This document shows positions 40,493-51,633 of a stretch of DNA of 64,000 nucleotides, in pieces (positions within the stretch are counted from its first letter, which is position 1; each line of letters begins with the position of its first letter). Below the pieces are notes generated by a model. It ran no database searches. It was given only the letters and a program-made list of their open reading frames with translations, and was not told the origin of the DNA. Made by a program: the position numbers and the translations under genes. This DNA comes from Blattamonas nauphoetae (taxonomy: Eukaryota; Preaxostyla; Oxymonadida). Location: positions 1 to 64,000 of the forward strand of contig JARBJD010000293.1 of the NCBI GenBank assembly GCA_033064195.1. The letters run 5' to 3'.

Positions 40493-42540
40493 CTAACTCA
40501 GATACGAGCAGATCTCCTTTTCTCCCTTCAGTGTTGGCTTGGCAGTGAAAGAGAGTGATTTGATTGTTACAGAATCATTGGGATGACAAAGAGTGATCGC
40601 AAATCGGAACGGCAGCGCTAGATTGATAAAAACACGACAATGCGATTCTCCGCTCATCATATATCTGAATACTCGTCGTCCATCCCGACAATCTGCTTCG
40701 AGAACGACATCTTCGGTTCGTCCATACGGATAGTCTCTGCTTATCCACCATGCTGTTCCTGTTTTTTCACGAAAGAAATCTGTTTGAGTTCCCGAGTCGA
40801 CAAAATGGGCAGGAACAGCCCCGTAACAAAAAGCTTGATCTGATGCGGTGGATGTAAATAACAGCTGAGCGACATCGGAGGAGATGATGGGAGAAAAGAG
40901 GGTTTTGGGGATGAAGTTTGTTGGCATGTCCCACGGACGCCATCGACGTTTGAAAGAGTTTCCAGTTTTGACGATGAAATCCTCGTCGTAGATTTCAATC
41001 GCATCTGTCCCCATTTTTGACAATTGTTGGAGCCGAGATTGTTGGATGAGGTTAAATCTCCGTTTTTCATCAACACTCCTCAGAATGGATTCAAACTGCA
41101 TCTGCAGGCTTCTGATTTGATCCCAGTGATCCCAGTCGGATCTGATCCCACCAAATACCTACAATACCATTTCGTTTCTTTCATTTCAAAAAAGTCTTCT
41201 TATATATGATATTTGAATGGAAAAAAAAGTAAAAAGGAAAATGGTCACTTCATAGATCATGAAAATGCAAACTTTGGGTGCTGCTGTTTCAGTTTGTTCT
41301 ACAACAATAATTATAAAAACAAGTCGATAATGCGTTATTATGTCTTCTTTGATGGTTTTTTCTCACTGACTAAAGTCAATGAAGGGAATACATCGAAAAA
41401 AGAAGTGTTGGTGATTGTGATCGTGCGTGTTTTTGGGAAATAAGAGCTGTCTGAAATATTGAAGAGCATTATGTGAAAACAAGAAGTGAATTGAACATGA
41501 TTAATGAAGTGATAATGAGAAAATCTCAAAGGAAAAGAGTTGAAATTTGATCTCAGTCCAAATTTAGGCACTGACATCAATTGATCCCAGTTTTACCTAT
41601 TTTGATGGGACTACTCAGATGCCTGTGCATCTGTCTTTCATTGATCTTTCTAAGCTGGTCGGCGATCTGTGTTGCCATGTTACACACGGTTGTGCGAAGT
41701 TCGTCAATTTGTTCGTTCAGGTCTTTTGTTGGTTTTCCCATCGTCGACAGTTTTTGATGAGAGTTGAGGTGACGATGTTCTATTGTTTGCATCTCACGTG
41801 ACCCAAGAGTAGTTTGAATCAATGCTAACAAATTGGATGCAATACTCTGAGGGACAACGGCAGTTGAGGAAGGGAGGAAAAACAAACTCTCAATCCAACC
41901 GAGCTATGAGACGAGACAATGTCAGAGAGGACGGACACAAGGTCACATGATTCAGCAATCGCACAACGAGTTGGGAGTTCATCCAGATCTGACGGGAAGA
42001 TCTAACAAGACACGAGAAGCGAGTTGAAAGTAAAATACGAAAAAAGACTCATCGAGAAAGAAAACATTGAGATGATGAGACACCATAAAAGAGATAAGGG
42101 ATATTCATTGAATACCAAACCTGATTCTAAAAGCGTCCGAATTTGAGATAGAATTGACAAAGTCTTTTTTTCTGAACAATTTCGAAGCGATGAACAATAT
42201 CTCGTCATCACTTCTTCCTGGATCCACAGATAGAGCAGACAATAGAAATGAGGAATCAAGGATATTTATGAAAGATATTGAGGAAGGAATAGAAAACACA
42301 ACGACGATGAGAGAGGAGGGCATTACATACAATATCAATGGGTTTTGTTGTGGAGAGAGGCTGTTGATCATCTGGGAGAGGTGTGGAAGTTGATTGAATA
42401 GGTTTTGCGCACATAGGAGTGAACACACGTTCGATCAATCCCCCACAACTTGTTAAACGGACTTCAGAACAACTTACCCTCTTCTCAAGTGAAGCAATTC
42501 ATGTTCTCATTTCATCAGAAACTTGAAATGCTTCGAGGAT
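40493..42540 (-). pseudogene. Coiled-coil / SPRY-like family pseudogene with introns
   Basis: Reading on minus: an exon ending EAFQVSDEMRT-stop-IASLEKR at about 42540-42480, followed by a GTAAGTT donor. Then exon pieces with DDQQPLSTTKPIDI and SDDEILFIASKLFRKKDFVN. A coiled-coil exon follows (QIDELRTTVCNMATQIADQL, 41577-41850). Last is a C-terminal domain at 40493-41101 with VLEADCRDGRRVFRYMMSGE and FVFRFAI-type strands (LPFRFAITLCHPNDSVTIKS), resembling the SPRY-like C-terminal domain of a family I recall from oxymonads. Several pieces are bounded by GT and CAG consistent with short introns. The in-frame TGA at 42499-42501 (where MRTRIASLEKR would be expected) argues for a pseudogene. No upstream kinase domain was found. 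Confidence 0.6.
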
Positions 42541-43102
42541 CAGAACAAGAACAGCGAAAAGGTTCGTTTTGACTTTGATTCCAAAAAAGAGGACGAGTCT
42601 TTCATGGGAACATAAGAATGGGAAGAAGATGAACAACGACATGAAAACAATGACTTCGTGATTGAGTGAAGTGAAACCGAACGGAGAGATTTCGCTAGAA
42701 AGGTGAAGACGACAAAGAAAGATGAGAAAAACGAGTGTCGTTCATTGGAATGAAGAAAGAACAGAAAAGGAGTCGAGCGGATTGTCTTCAATCCGACGAC
42801 TGAACGATGAGAATTTGTATTTCTGAATGGAAAGAATGAGAACAACGAGTTGTTGACAGGGAAGTCGAGACGGATGGAAGGGTGATGAAATGAAGTGAAC
42901 ATCGATGGGTGGTGTTCATAGTGAGACGATGTGTTCTGAGCGAGAGAAATGTGAGATGAATCAGGAGTGTCTGCTTGAAGTGGAAATGAAGAAAGCTCAG
43001 AAGGCATGTTGGTGACATTGTGTGAAGTGGCATTTCATGGGTGATGGACGAAGCCTTCCCAAGCGAGATGAGAAACTCGAATGACATTGGTTGGAGTCGT
43101 CG
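42541..43102. other. Downstream region of receptor gene 2
   Basis: A-rich on plus, without a supported gene. The 155-codon minus frame at 42540-43007 is Ser/Phe/His-rich and lacks any domain. Its composition matches the region downstream of receptor gene 1, so 3' UTR and spacer is the better reading. Confidence 0.45.
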
Positions 43103-46100
43103 TCAACACATCATACCGACCATCCAATCAGAGTGTGACGTGAATTCCGTCGATTCCAGCTGCTTTTCAATTCCATCCAAGTTCGGTCTCAGCGAAGCAT
43201 CCAAATTCAGACACGAAACAATCAGTTCTCGCAGGTTCTCATCCTTCACAACCTCCACACGTGGCAACACCCCCGATTTCAGCTGCCGAAACGCATTCAT
43301 CGCATCCATGTCTCCAAACGGCATCGTTTCCGTCTCAATCTCAAACAGGATCAGCCCCAGACTGAATACTGCCGCTTTCGCATAGTCGATCGTTTGTGCG
43401 GGCTCACACGACTTCGCAGCTGCTTCAGGAGCCCTCCATCGAAGCAGCTCGAACCCTTCCCCCTGCTGCGAAGGCTGCGTGGTTGGCTGTGTCAGTTGGA
43501 ATGTGTTGTCCTCTGCTTCATCAATCTTCCCTCTGTTCAGCGCTACTGTTGCTGGAACCATTCGCTGGCCATTCACAACATCGATCTCGTTCACATCGCG
43601 TGCTTCTTTCAGATCAAGATGGATCTCATCGTTCGGCCCAAACAACACAAAATGCGACGACAGCCTTCCCAAAAGCGTCACTTCAGCATTCATCTCACTC
43701 AGTCGAGCAAGTGAATGAGCCAGTGCTTGTGCCAGTGTCTTCTTGTCCATCACTTTCTTCCCGTTCATGTGCAGTCGGTTGTACAGCGTGTCTCGCCTGT
43801 CGATCTTCACAACTGCCACTCCTACGTCTGCCCGCACTCCTTCCACGTTCATCTCGAACTGTCCACCTCCGAGCAGTGGAGGATCAATCAGTTTGGTTTC
43901 ACTTGGGTCTGCGTGATTCACCCCAAACGCTCCATTCGTGTCTGTCAACGAGACAATCGACGATGGAGGAAAGGCCAAGTTGTCAAAGTCTTCGATCTTT
44001 TCGGGAGGAAGTGAGTCCATCTCTTCTTTCTTGTGAAGAAGCGAATTTTCGTTCTTTTTCTTTTGGGAACGGCGGCGGAGAAGGACGGCGAGGATGATGA
44101 TGAAAAGGAGGAGGGCGACACTCGCACAGATCACAGGAACCACCCACTTCATTGCTTGCTTCGTCAACGCTTTTCGTTCATCCGATCCACTCAACTTCAC
44201 TCGGAACGATTCTGTGCGACTTCCATCACCAAAAACGAGGCGAGCATGCCATTCTGCCTCGACTGCGATTGACGCTGCAATCTCCTTCTGCGGAATTGCG
44301 AGTGTGATCGCCGTTTCGGTGAACGAGAGAGTGGACGATTCTGTCAGTTCGCGGGTGTATTCTCCATTCCTGCCATTCGGTCCAGATTTCTCAAACACTT
44401 CCAAGAACAATCCGCAAGGGAGGAACGTCGATCCAATCAGGTCAAATGTGTGAGTCGACGATTTCTTGTCGAACGTGGTTTTCGATGAGGATGTGTTGAG
44501 AGTTGGGATGAAGAATGGCGAGGCGACATTCACATCAGCTCCCGACAAGATGCATTCATCGTGTGACAGCCAAAGATGAGGATGTGTCTCTGACGAGCCA
44601 TCTCCACCACTCAGACTGCCGATCTCAATCTCTCCTTCTTCCGAACAGTGGATGTTGTGACTAAGTGACGGGAACGAGGATGATTTCTGAGTGTTGTTGT
44701 GGAAGGTGGTTGCTTCAACAGTGAGGTTCCCTCCCTTCATGTTGATCGCTCCCTGATGAAGATGCGAGAACACAGTGCTCTTCACAATTGTTTCTGTGTT
44801 AAACACTTGAATTACGCCTGTCTCCCACCCACACAACCCGCCTTCCACAGCTGATCCCTCTGCTCTGTTGGTGAACGATCCTTCCTTCATTGTCAATGTC
44901 GATGATTTCGAGTGAATGAAGACGAAGAGAGGGCTTGTCGAGGAGAAAACAACATCAACGTCTTTGAGTTCCAGCGACGAGTCAATCACTGTGATCAGGC
45001 CAGGCTGAGCTGTTGTTGGAGTGAAGTCACCAACTTTCAGACTTGGTTCTTGAATATCTCCGTTCTTCACAGTAACAACCATCCCTCCTTCCACACACAT
45101 CGGAGACGACAGTGAGCTCCCATCCACAATCTCAACTCCCACTCGCCTGAATCTAATCCCCAACACCACGCGCCAAGCATCATCCACTGATGAGCAAGGG
45201 CGAGTGATCTCTCCACACAAAGCACTCCTGTCTGTCGATTTCGATTCCGAATACACAATCAGATTCACAGGTTTGGTTGGGGTGTCGAATGAGAATGTGG
45301 AGAGGACGACAATTTGGTCATTCTCATCTCCAACTTTCGAGAAGGATGTGACTGCGTATGTGGTGCTGAACTGAAGAGAATCTGTCCATCCCACTCTTTG
45401 CATCTCAGAGGAACCTGTTGTCGAATCTGAAAATGTGATGGGATAGGAGAAGGAAGAATCACCAGAGACGACAGTCAGATTGTATGTCTCTCCGACTGGA
45501 AGATCTGAGCCAGTCACTCGAATCAACAATCCTGTCCCGATCGTGTTCGGCGTCACTGACACTCCAGACATCTTTGGAGGAACGGGGATCTCAACAGAGG
45601 CGTCCAAGTTCACAAACACATCCGATCCATTCAGTTTCACTGTTTTGAACGAATAAACAAGGCCAAACAGCACTTTCGAAGGATCCGACGAAGATGTGGT
45701 AGGAGCAGTGAACGACAACTCGCCTTCGGTTGTTGTCGTCACTGTTGTTGAGAAAGACTCTGCTCCACTTTCGAGGACGATCGAATACGTTCCCACTTTC
45801 AGTTCACGCCCTGCCATAACAATCGACGCTGTGTCTCGCTGTGAATTCAGGGTCGCCGACCCACTTTCGACTCGTGTTGGTTCGAACGGGGTGTCGAACA
45901 CACAGTCTGGAGTCTCGATCAGAATCGGTGTCGATTCTGTCTTCGCTGTCATCGACAACACATTGTAAGAATGGCCGTATTTCAGAACCGCTGTCGATGT
46001 CGGATAGAGTTCCAGCTGGGTGGTAATCACTCCTGTGTCGGAGGCTGTCACGTCAATCGAGAATGCTGCAGTCGGTTCGGAGTTCGAAGAGGAGCGAGGG

Positions 46101-49100
46101 GTTTCGGCGAAGGTGACTTGATAGACAGTTCCTGCGACGAGTTGGGTGGTGTTCAGAGTGAGTGAGATTAGAGTCTGAATGTCGTTGTCGGCAGAACTGA
46201 TAGAGATGAGACGAGGAGGTTCAGGAATGAATCTGATCGTGTTGGGTTCGAAGAAGAGAGGTGTCGAGATGGATTCTTTCCGAAACTCAACAATCGAATA
46301 GGTTTCACCAAAAACAAGATCAGCATCCATTGTGGGGAACAGAGAGGCCGATCCTTCCCATCGCAACGAAGTCACGTTCCATTCCATCAAAATCGTGTGC
46401 TCCTTCAACAATGTTCGAGAAACATCAACTTCATACTTCGATGAGATGTCCAGCTGCGTTCCATCCATCGTCACCAACACATTCTTTTTCAGCGAGTCGT
46501 ATTCCACAATCGAGAAGGAGACAAGGCGGGTTGGTTCGGGTGGAGTGGTGAACGAGAGACTAGCGTGGAAGAGAACAGGCTGGTTGTCTTTGTCTGTCAC
46601 ACCAACCACAGAGTACGTCTGTCCATACTCTACTTCTATTTCACTCGCTGTTGTGGAGAATAGAATCGCTGTCGATGAACCTGTGACTCCATCTGCGGCG
46701 TATGTCGCTGGGATCGTTTTTGAGCCGTTCAACGAAAATATGAAAGGTCCATTCGTCATTTTGATTCCACTCAGAGCCATCGACACTTCCTTCTCTTTGT
46801 CTTGTGGTGAAGCTGGACCCATGAATGTCAGCCGAGGTGGCTCTGGGTCGATTTTGATCGTCAAACCTGCTTCAACATGAATCTTCGGAGGGCTCGACAT
46901 CTTCCCAACCATTCCAGTCACTTTGTATGTCTCTCCATATTTCAGTTCCCGCGTTGGATAGAGTCTCGCTTGTGCCTCTCCTGATTCCGCACTTGTGAAT
47001 GTCGCTGAAATCCTCACTTTCTCTGTCGAGTCTTCGCTGTTCTCCAAATCAAGCTCATACGATCCTTCCAATGCTGCATGCCCTGTCAGCAAGATCGTCG
47101 TCGAATTCCTATCGTCCTTGTCCACTGGCTCTCCAACTTCCATCAATCTCATCGGCTCCTTCATCGTTGTGAAGCCAAGGCCAGGCTCGATCAGAACTGA
47201 ATCCGCTCCTTGTTTCAGACCATCCACTTCATAATGTGTGTCGTAGTCAAAATTCACTTTCAACGCATCAGCGTTGAACAGAACTCTCGAAACAGAGGCA
47301 GATGATGAAGTAAACGAAACGTCAATGTCAATTTTGTTGTTAGTGTTCGACGAAGAGCTGGTGTTGACAGAGAGGGTGAGAGTGTAGTCGCCAGAGAGCA
47401 GGATTCCATCCAGAGTGAAGGTGAGTTCTTTGTCGAGGTTGGTGTAGTTTGGAGTGGGGGAGATTGCGGTGAGGCGAGATGGCTCATGCATGATGTCGAT
47501 CGAGTTGGGTTCGAAGAAGAGAGGAGTCGAGATGGATTCTTTCCGAAACTCAACAATCGAATAGGTTTCACCAAAAACAAGATCAGCATCCATTGTGGGG
47601 AACAGAGAGGCCGATCCTTCCCATCGCAACGAAGTCACGTTCCATTCCATCAAAATCGTGTGCTCCTTCAACAATGTTCGAGAAACATCAACTTCATACT
47701 TCGATGAGATGTCCAGCTGTCTTCCATCCATCGTCACCAAAACATTCTTTTTCAGCGAGTCGTATTCCACAATCGAGAAGGAGACAAGGCGGGTTGGTTC
47801 GGGTGGAGTGGTGAACGAGAGACTAGCGTGGAAGAACACTTCATTGTCATCCTTGTCTGTCACACCAACCACAGTGTACGTCTGTCCATAATCCAATTCC
47901 ACTTCCACCTCACTTGCAGTGGATGAGAAGAGAATCGCTGTCGACGAACCAGTCACTCCATCTGCGGTGAATGTCGCTTTAATCCTTTTCGAGCCATTCA
48001 ACGAAATTATGAATGGTCCATTCGTCATCTTGATCCCTGTCAGAGCCATGGACACTCCTTTCTCTTTGTCTTGTGGTGCTGCTGGACCAATAAATGTCAG
48101 ACGAGACGGTTCCGAGTCAAGTGTGATCATCAAACCAGCTTCAACATGAATCGTCGGAGGACTCGACATCTTCCCAACCATTCCAGTCACTTTGTATGTC
48201 TCTCCATATTTCAGTTCGCGCGTTGGATACAGTATCGCTTGTGCCTTTCCAGCATCAGCAGCTGTGAACGATGCATCAATACTCACTTTCTCTGTCGAGT
48301 CTTTCGTGTTCTCCACTATCAAAGTGTATGACCCAGAAACAGCCGCATGCCCTGTCAGTGAGATTGTCGTCACATTCCTGTCGTCCTTGTCCACTGGCTC
48401 TCCAACCCTCAGCAATCTCATCGGCTCCATCATCGTCACGAATCCCAATCCCACTTCGAAATCCACATCAAATCCGTTCTTCGTCACTCCAATCACGTCG
48501 TAGCGTGTGTTGTAGTGAAGCTCGATCTGCGATGAATCTGTGTCGAAGAGAACACCACTCAAGCTTCCTTTCCCATCACTGCCGAACACAACCGATCGAA
48601 CAAAAACGGCATCGACTGAACCGTTCACTGAGAATGAGATTATGTGTGTCCCAACAAGTTTGGAACCAGACAATGAAATTGTCATCAGCTTGTCTAGATT
48701 TGTGTAAACTGGAGTCTCACTGAGGGTGGTCAGACACGATCGTTTGGGAACTGTGAACTTGATCGGCACGGGATGGAAAAGCACAATCAACCCGTCGGAC
48801 TGTCGTGTCACACTTTGGATCTCGTATGTCGTGTCAGGGCTGAGTTTCTTGTTCTCTCCGGTGATGGAGAGGAGTGTTGGTTCGGAGACACCATTCTTTC
48901 CGGTCTTGAACTCCACTTCGAAAGTGATGACTGGACTTGTGTTGAGGGTGACTGTGTGCATTCCAATCGATTCTGTTCGCAGTTCGAGAGTGATCACTAC
49001 GTTCTGCTCAAACTCGTCGAGAGAGCACGATGCTGACACAAGCGTTGGCAGAGTGGGGAGGCTAAATCCATCTGGAACAGTCACAGCGTAGCCAGTGAGG

Positions 49101-51043
49101 GAAGCAGCAGTGACGAGATACTGATCCAGATGGAGTTGGAGGAAACTGGTTTCCCCAATAGCGATTGAGCATGTTCCTTCAGTCGAACCAGAAAACACGA
49201 AAGGAAGGAAGCGAGCGATGTTCGGTGCGTATCCCGAAGGCTCAGTTCGATCACTCGCTGAATTGTCAGCCAACACGAGCAGTGTTCCTGTGATGGCCTT
49301 GTTCACCATCATCGTCAGCTGCACCGTCCATTGAGCGGTTGCTTTCGCGCTGACCGAGGTGAGGGAGAACGATGACGACGGCGTTGGGAGTTGGTGAGGA
49401 GAAGGAAGGGGGCTCATGTTCGAATAGAATACATGCGTCCCAGTCGACGTCGAATCAAGTTGTAGCATCGTAAGTCTGTCGATTGACGAAAGACCATCGA
49501 CTTGAAAATCGTTTCCTTTGCCAGTGACGGATGAGCAGTTCCGGAATTGAAGAGATTGCAGATTCATTGACTTGGGTCGATTAAACAAAACTGCTCCGCT
49601 TCCGTAGCTTGATTGAGGGTGGAGTTGGGCACAATTCTGAAAGAGGATGTTCGAAAAGCGGGTGTTTGTTGCGCTTGCATCCCATTGGTTCGAAAAAACA
49701 GCAGCTCCATGAATAGAAGTGGAACAATCACTGAAGATGCATTGGGAGATCGATTGAGAAGCAGATTGATTGATGCAGACTCCTCCGCCGTGTTCTACAT
49801 AATTGTTCTTCAAAATGGAATGTGTCATGAGAATGACGTTGGATGCGGACCCGAGTTGACTAATAACACCGTTCCACCCGTTTCCAGGTATTGAACATGA
49901 TTGGAACGAACACCAGCTGATGTCAAGAGTGGCGGAAGCGGTGGAAGCTGTTTCTTGGTTGATGGCTCCACGATAATGTCCATCAATGCCTTTCATTGTG
50001 CAATACCGAAATGTGGCCTTCCCCGTGATTTCCTTGATATTTGTCGCAACTGAGAAGTGCTCATAAGATGTCGTTGTGTCTGTGCACGATGTGAACGACG
50101 AGTTCGAGCAAAGGATCGAAGAACCTGCATTCATGTTAAGACAGGCCGTCCCATAAAGATGGTTCGTGCTGTTCGTCACTGAGGTGGATACGAGACGCTG
50201 GGACACACTTCGCACCAGCGGCGACGAGATGTTTGGAGTGCGGCTCGTCATGTTCTGCATCACACTTTGGGAAAGTGTAAGGTCCACCGCCCATCGCAGT
50301 GTCTCTGTTTGGTCGGCATTCCTTCGAGTGAATGCGAAGAGAGGGCCAGTTCCATCAGAAAATGACTTCGACGAAAAGGCGATGCCGGATCCAAAGACAG
50401 AGAGAGTCCGGAGTTCACCTCCACAGGTTTCTGAAGATAGAGAGGGTAAAGCATCAGGATCAGCAGGGAGTTTGGTGAATGGAGGGGTAAAACTGACGGG
50501 TGGCAGGATCAAGTCAGACATCGAATCATAATGACATCTCAACAGGAAAACAGAACTGCTACGAGAATTCGCTTCGACGTCGATCGAAATTGGAGATATC
50601 TCACAATTCGAGATGATTGAGCAAGACGATAGCGTCAGAGTCGACGAAAAAAGTTTCCCAATATGAGTGTTTGGATGGCTGCAGTCCAAAGTGAAAGAAG
50701 ACATGTCCACTGTCGAGTTGACAACAATGAACATCGATGAGGCTTGCTGGCATTTCGATGCTTCGTTTCGTCTCGATCCCTCCATCGAATTGTATGAGCT
50801 CCCGAACACTGCTGTCGAATGGAAAAGATATGATTCGTCTCCCTGAAGATGTATGCGATCTGATATGATCGGAATCAGCGAGGCATGGAATAGCCCAGGA
50901 GCAATTTTTATCAAACGAGAAGATTTCTCCTGGTTGTTTTGTTCTGGTGCACGATTCCCTTTAATCGGGAACTCACGCACTTGAGTGCCGGTACACTCAT
51001 GGGTTGATGAAAATATTGCGAGGATGCTAATCAGGGTGAACAT
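43103..51043 (-). CDS. Receptor-like pseudokinase with about 13 repeat modules (2646 aa)
   Basis: Single-exon paralogue of the receptor at 30744-37397. The signal peptide is MFTLISILAIFSSTHECTG. Residues about 60-560 are a Ser/Cys/Asn-rich beta-helix-like region (SASLTIDQC-type strands, IFSDCSTSIHGAAVFSN). About 13 modules of 95-105 residues follow, each opening with EP-S/T/M-RL and containing a Y-G-x-T-Y strand. Six of them form a 421-residue block that is partly repeated (see the internal repeat). The CGEITRPCSSVDDAW motif (about 1945) opens a second beta-helix part. The membrane span at about 2298-2322 (VVPVICASVALLLFIIILAV) is followed by RRRSQKKK. The tail has kinase C-lobe remnants (LLRWRAPEAA, AVFSLGLILFEIETETMPFG, SCLNLDASLRPNL) without HRD, DFG or Gly loop. 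It is probably a surface receptor or adhesin with a pseudokinase tail. Confidence 0.85.
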   Translation of the reverse strand: MFTLISILAIFSSTHECTGTQVREFPIKGNRAPEQNNQEKSSRLIKIAPGLFHASLIPIISDRIHLQGDESYLFHSTAVFGSSYNSMEGSRRNEASKCQQASSMFIVVNSTVDMSSFTLDCSHPNTHIGKLFSSTLTLSSCSIISNCEISPISIDVEANSRSSSVFLLRCHYDSMSDLILPPVSFTPPFTKLPADPDALPSLSSETCGGELRTLSVFGSGIAFSSKSFSDGTGPLFAFTRRNADQTETLRWAVDLTLSQSVMQNMTSRTPNISSPLVRSVSQRLVSTSVTNSTNHLYGTACLNMNAGSSILCSNSSFTSCTDTTTSYEHFSVATNIKEITGKATFRYCTMKGIDGHYRGAINQETASTASATLDISWCSFQSCSIPGNGWNGVISQLGSASNVILMTHSILKNNYVEHGGGVCINQSASQSISQCIFSDCSTSIHGAAVFSNQWDASATNTRFSNILFQNCAQLHPQSSYGSGAVLFNRPKSMNLQSLQFRNCSSVTGKGNDFQVDGLSSIDRLTMLQLDSTSTGTHVFYSNMSPLPSPHQLPTPSSSFSLTSVSAKATAQWTVQLTMMVNKAITGTLLVLADNSASDRTEPSGYAPNIARFLPFVFSGSTEGTCSIAIGETSFLQLHLDQYLVTAASLTGYAVTVPDGFSLPTLPTLVSASCSLDEFEQNVVITLELRTESIGMHTVTLNTSPVITFEVEFKTGKNGVSEPTLLSITGENKKLSPDTTYEIQSVTRQSDGLIVLFHPVPIKFTVPKRSCLTTLSETPVYTNLDKLMTISLSGSKLVGTHIISFSVNGSVDAVFVRSVVFGSDGKGSLSGVLFDTDSSQIELHYNTRYDVIGVTKNGFDVDFEVGLGFVTMMEPMRLLRVGEPVDKDDRNVTTISLTGHAAVSGSYTLIVENTKDSTEKVSIDASFTAADAGKAQAILYPTRELKYGETYKVTGMVGKMSSPPTIHVEAGLMITLDSEPSRLTFIGPAAPQDKEKGVSMALTGIKMTNGPFIISLNGSKRIKATFTADGVTGSSTAILFSSTASEVEVELDYGQTYTVVGVTDKDDNEVFFHASLSFTTPPEPTRLVSFSIVEYDSLKKNVLVTMDGRQLDISSKYEVDVSRTLLKEHTILMEWNVTSLRWEGSASLFPTMDADLVFGETYSIVEFRKESISTPLFFEPNSIDIMHEPSRLTAISPTPNYTNLDKELTFTLDGILLSGDYTLTLSVNTSSSSNTNNKIDIDVSFTSSSASVSRVLFNADALKVNFDYDTHYEVDGLKQGADSVLIEPGLGFTTMKEPMRLMEVGEPVDKDDRNSTTILLTGHAALEGSYELDLENSEDSTEKVRISATFTSAESGEAQARLYPTRELKYGETYKVTGMVGKMSSPPKIHVEAGLTIKIDPEPPRLTFMGPASPQDKEKEVSMALSGIKMTNGPFIFSLNGSKTIPATYAADGVTGSSTAILFSTTASEIEVEYGQTYSVVGVTDKDNQPVLFHASLSFTTPPEPTRLVSFSIVEYDSLKKNVLVTMDGTQLDISSKYEVDVSRTLLKEHTILMEWNVTSLRWEGSASLFPTMDADLVFGETYSIVEFRKESISTPLFFEPNTIRFIPEPPRLISISSADNDIQTLISLTLNTTQLVAGTVYQVTFAETPRSSSNSEPTAAFSIDVTASDTGVITTQLELYPTSTAVLKYGHSYNVLSMTAKTESTPILIETPDCVFDTPFEPTRVESGSATLNSQRDTASIVMAGRELKVGTYSIVLESGAESFSTTVTTTTEGELSFTAPTTSSSDPSKVLFGLVYSFKTVKLNGSDVFVNLDASVEIPVPPKMSGVSVTPNTIGTGLLIRVTGSDLPVGETYNLTVVSGDSSFSYPITFSDSTTGSSEMQRVGWTDSLQFSTTYAVTSFSKVGDENDQIVVLSTFSFDTPTKPVNLIVYSESKSTDRSALCGEITRPCSSVDDAWRVVLGIRFRRVGVEIVDGSSLSSPMCVEGGMVVTVKNGDIQEPSLKVGDFTPTTAQPGLITVIDSSLELKDVDVVFSSTSPLFVFIHSKSSTLTMKEGSFTNRAEGSAVEGGLCGWETGVIQVFNTETIVKSTVFSHLHQGAINMKGGNLTVEATTFHNNTQKSSSFPSLSHNIHCSEEGEIEIGSLSGGDGSSETHPHLWLSHDECILSGADVNVASPFFIPTLNTSSSKTTFDKKSSTHTFDLIGSTFLPCGLFLEVFEKSGPNGRNGEYTRELTESSTLSFTETAITLAIPQKEIAASIAVEAEWHARLVFGDGSRTESFRVKLSGSDERKALTKQAMKWVVPVICASVALLLFIIILAVLLRRRSQKKKNENSLLHKKEEMDSLPPEKIEDFDNLAFPPSSIVSLTDTNGAFGVNHADPSETKLIDPPLLGGGQFEMNVEGVRADVGVAVVKIDRRDTLYNRLHMNGKKVMDKKTLAQALAHSLARLSEMNAEVTLLGRLSSHFVLFGPNDEIHLDLKEARDVNEIDVVNGQRMVPATVALNRGKIDEAEDNTFQLTQPTTQPSQQGEGFELLRWRAPEAAAKSCEPAQTIDYAKAAVFSLGLILFEIETETMPFGDMDAMNAFRQLKSGVLPRVEVVKDENLRELIVSCLNLDASLRPNLDGIEKQLESTEFTSHSDWMVGMMC
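46230..48430 (-). repeat. Internal 1263-bp tandem duplication in receptor gene 2
   Basis: A block of three modules plus part of a fourth is present twice at a period of 1263 bp (421 codons), in the protein order EPMRL...GEPVDKDDRN, EP..RLTF.GPA.PQDKEK, EPTRLVSFSIVEYDSLKK. The module around EYDSLKKNVLVTMDG (about 46250-46568 and 47513-47831) is nearly identical at DNA level, with only a handful of changes in some 300 bp. The flanking modules of the same duplication differ much more. Such patchy identity suggests gene conversion after the duplication. Confidence 0.8.
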
Positions 51044-51558
51044 TCTTTTGCTTCGTCGATTCCCGCTTCACGTGAGGAATGTATAATGGCATGATCTCGC
51101 CTCTCATCACTTGTATGCACCGATGGCACATGATATCTGTGTTCTGGAAAATCCGAATCTGAACAATTATTCCTTTTGGGCCTGTTGATCCTCCGAGTCT
51201 TTCCCTCTCCTCAAAAGAAGAAAGTCACCTTCTCATTTCATCAGAGGCTTGAAATGTTTTGAGGACCAGAAACAGATCATCCTCAGACCAGGTTTAACTT
51301 ATTCTGATCATGATAGACCCTCCACAAAACCGGTTTTATTTATTAAACCGGCTAAAATCAAAATAAGACGTTTCATCCAAAATTTCTCGAATATCTATTA
51401 CCACGTCACATAATACACCATTTCAAGTATACCTAGCGTTTTTTCAAAAACCAAGAAGTGACGAAAAGAAGGCATTTTCCCCATTATTAGGAAACTTTCT
51501 CATTGTTTTTTGTGATTTTGATGATCTTCTCTCTCATCAAACTACCGTTACCATGTTT
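51044..51558 (-). pseudogene. Upstream region of receptor gene 2 with a coiled-coil exon remnant
   Basis: The segment at about 51210-51275 matches 42480-42545 in the coiled-coil/SPRY pseudogene: both contain TTCTCATTTCATCAGA followed by CTTGAAATG. Read on minus it gives a Q-A-S-D-E-M-R-R-like piece with a stop inside. It is therefore a small remnant of that gene family, now lying in the region where the receptor promoter should be. Nothing else is recognisable. Confidence 0.4.
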
Positions 51559-51633
51559 CTAAGAGTTCTGAAAGGACAATTCTTGCATTATATTTTCAAA
51601 ATTGATCTTATAATGAATAAAACCGGTTTTGTA

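Noticed and set aside
42540-43007. 155-codon Ser/Phe-rich minus frame downstream of receptor 2
   Set aside because: Composition matches the A-rich downstream region of receptor 1. No domain, and no similarity between the two frames at protein level.
43396-44097. 233-codon plus frame antisense to the pseudokinase tail of receptor 2
   Set aside because: It is antisense to conserved kinase-like motifs and has no independent feature.
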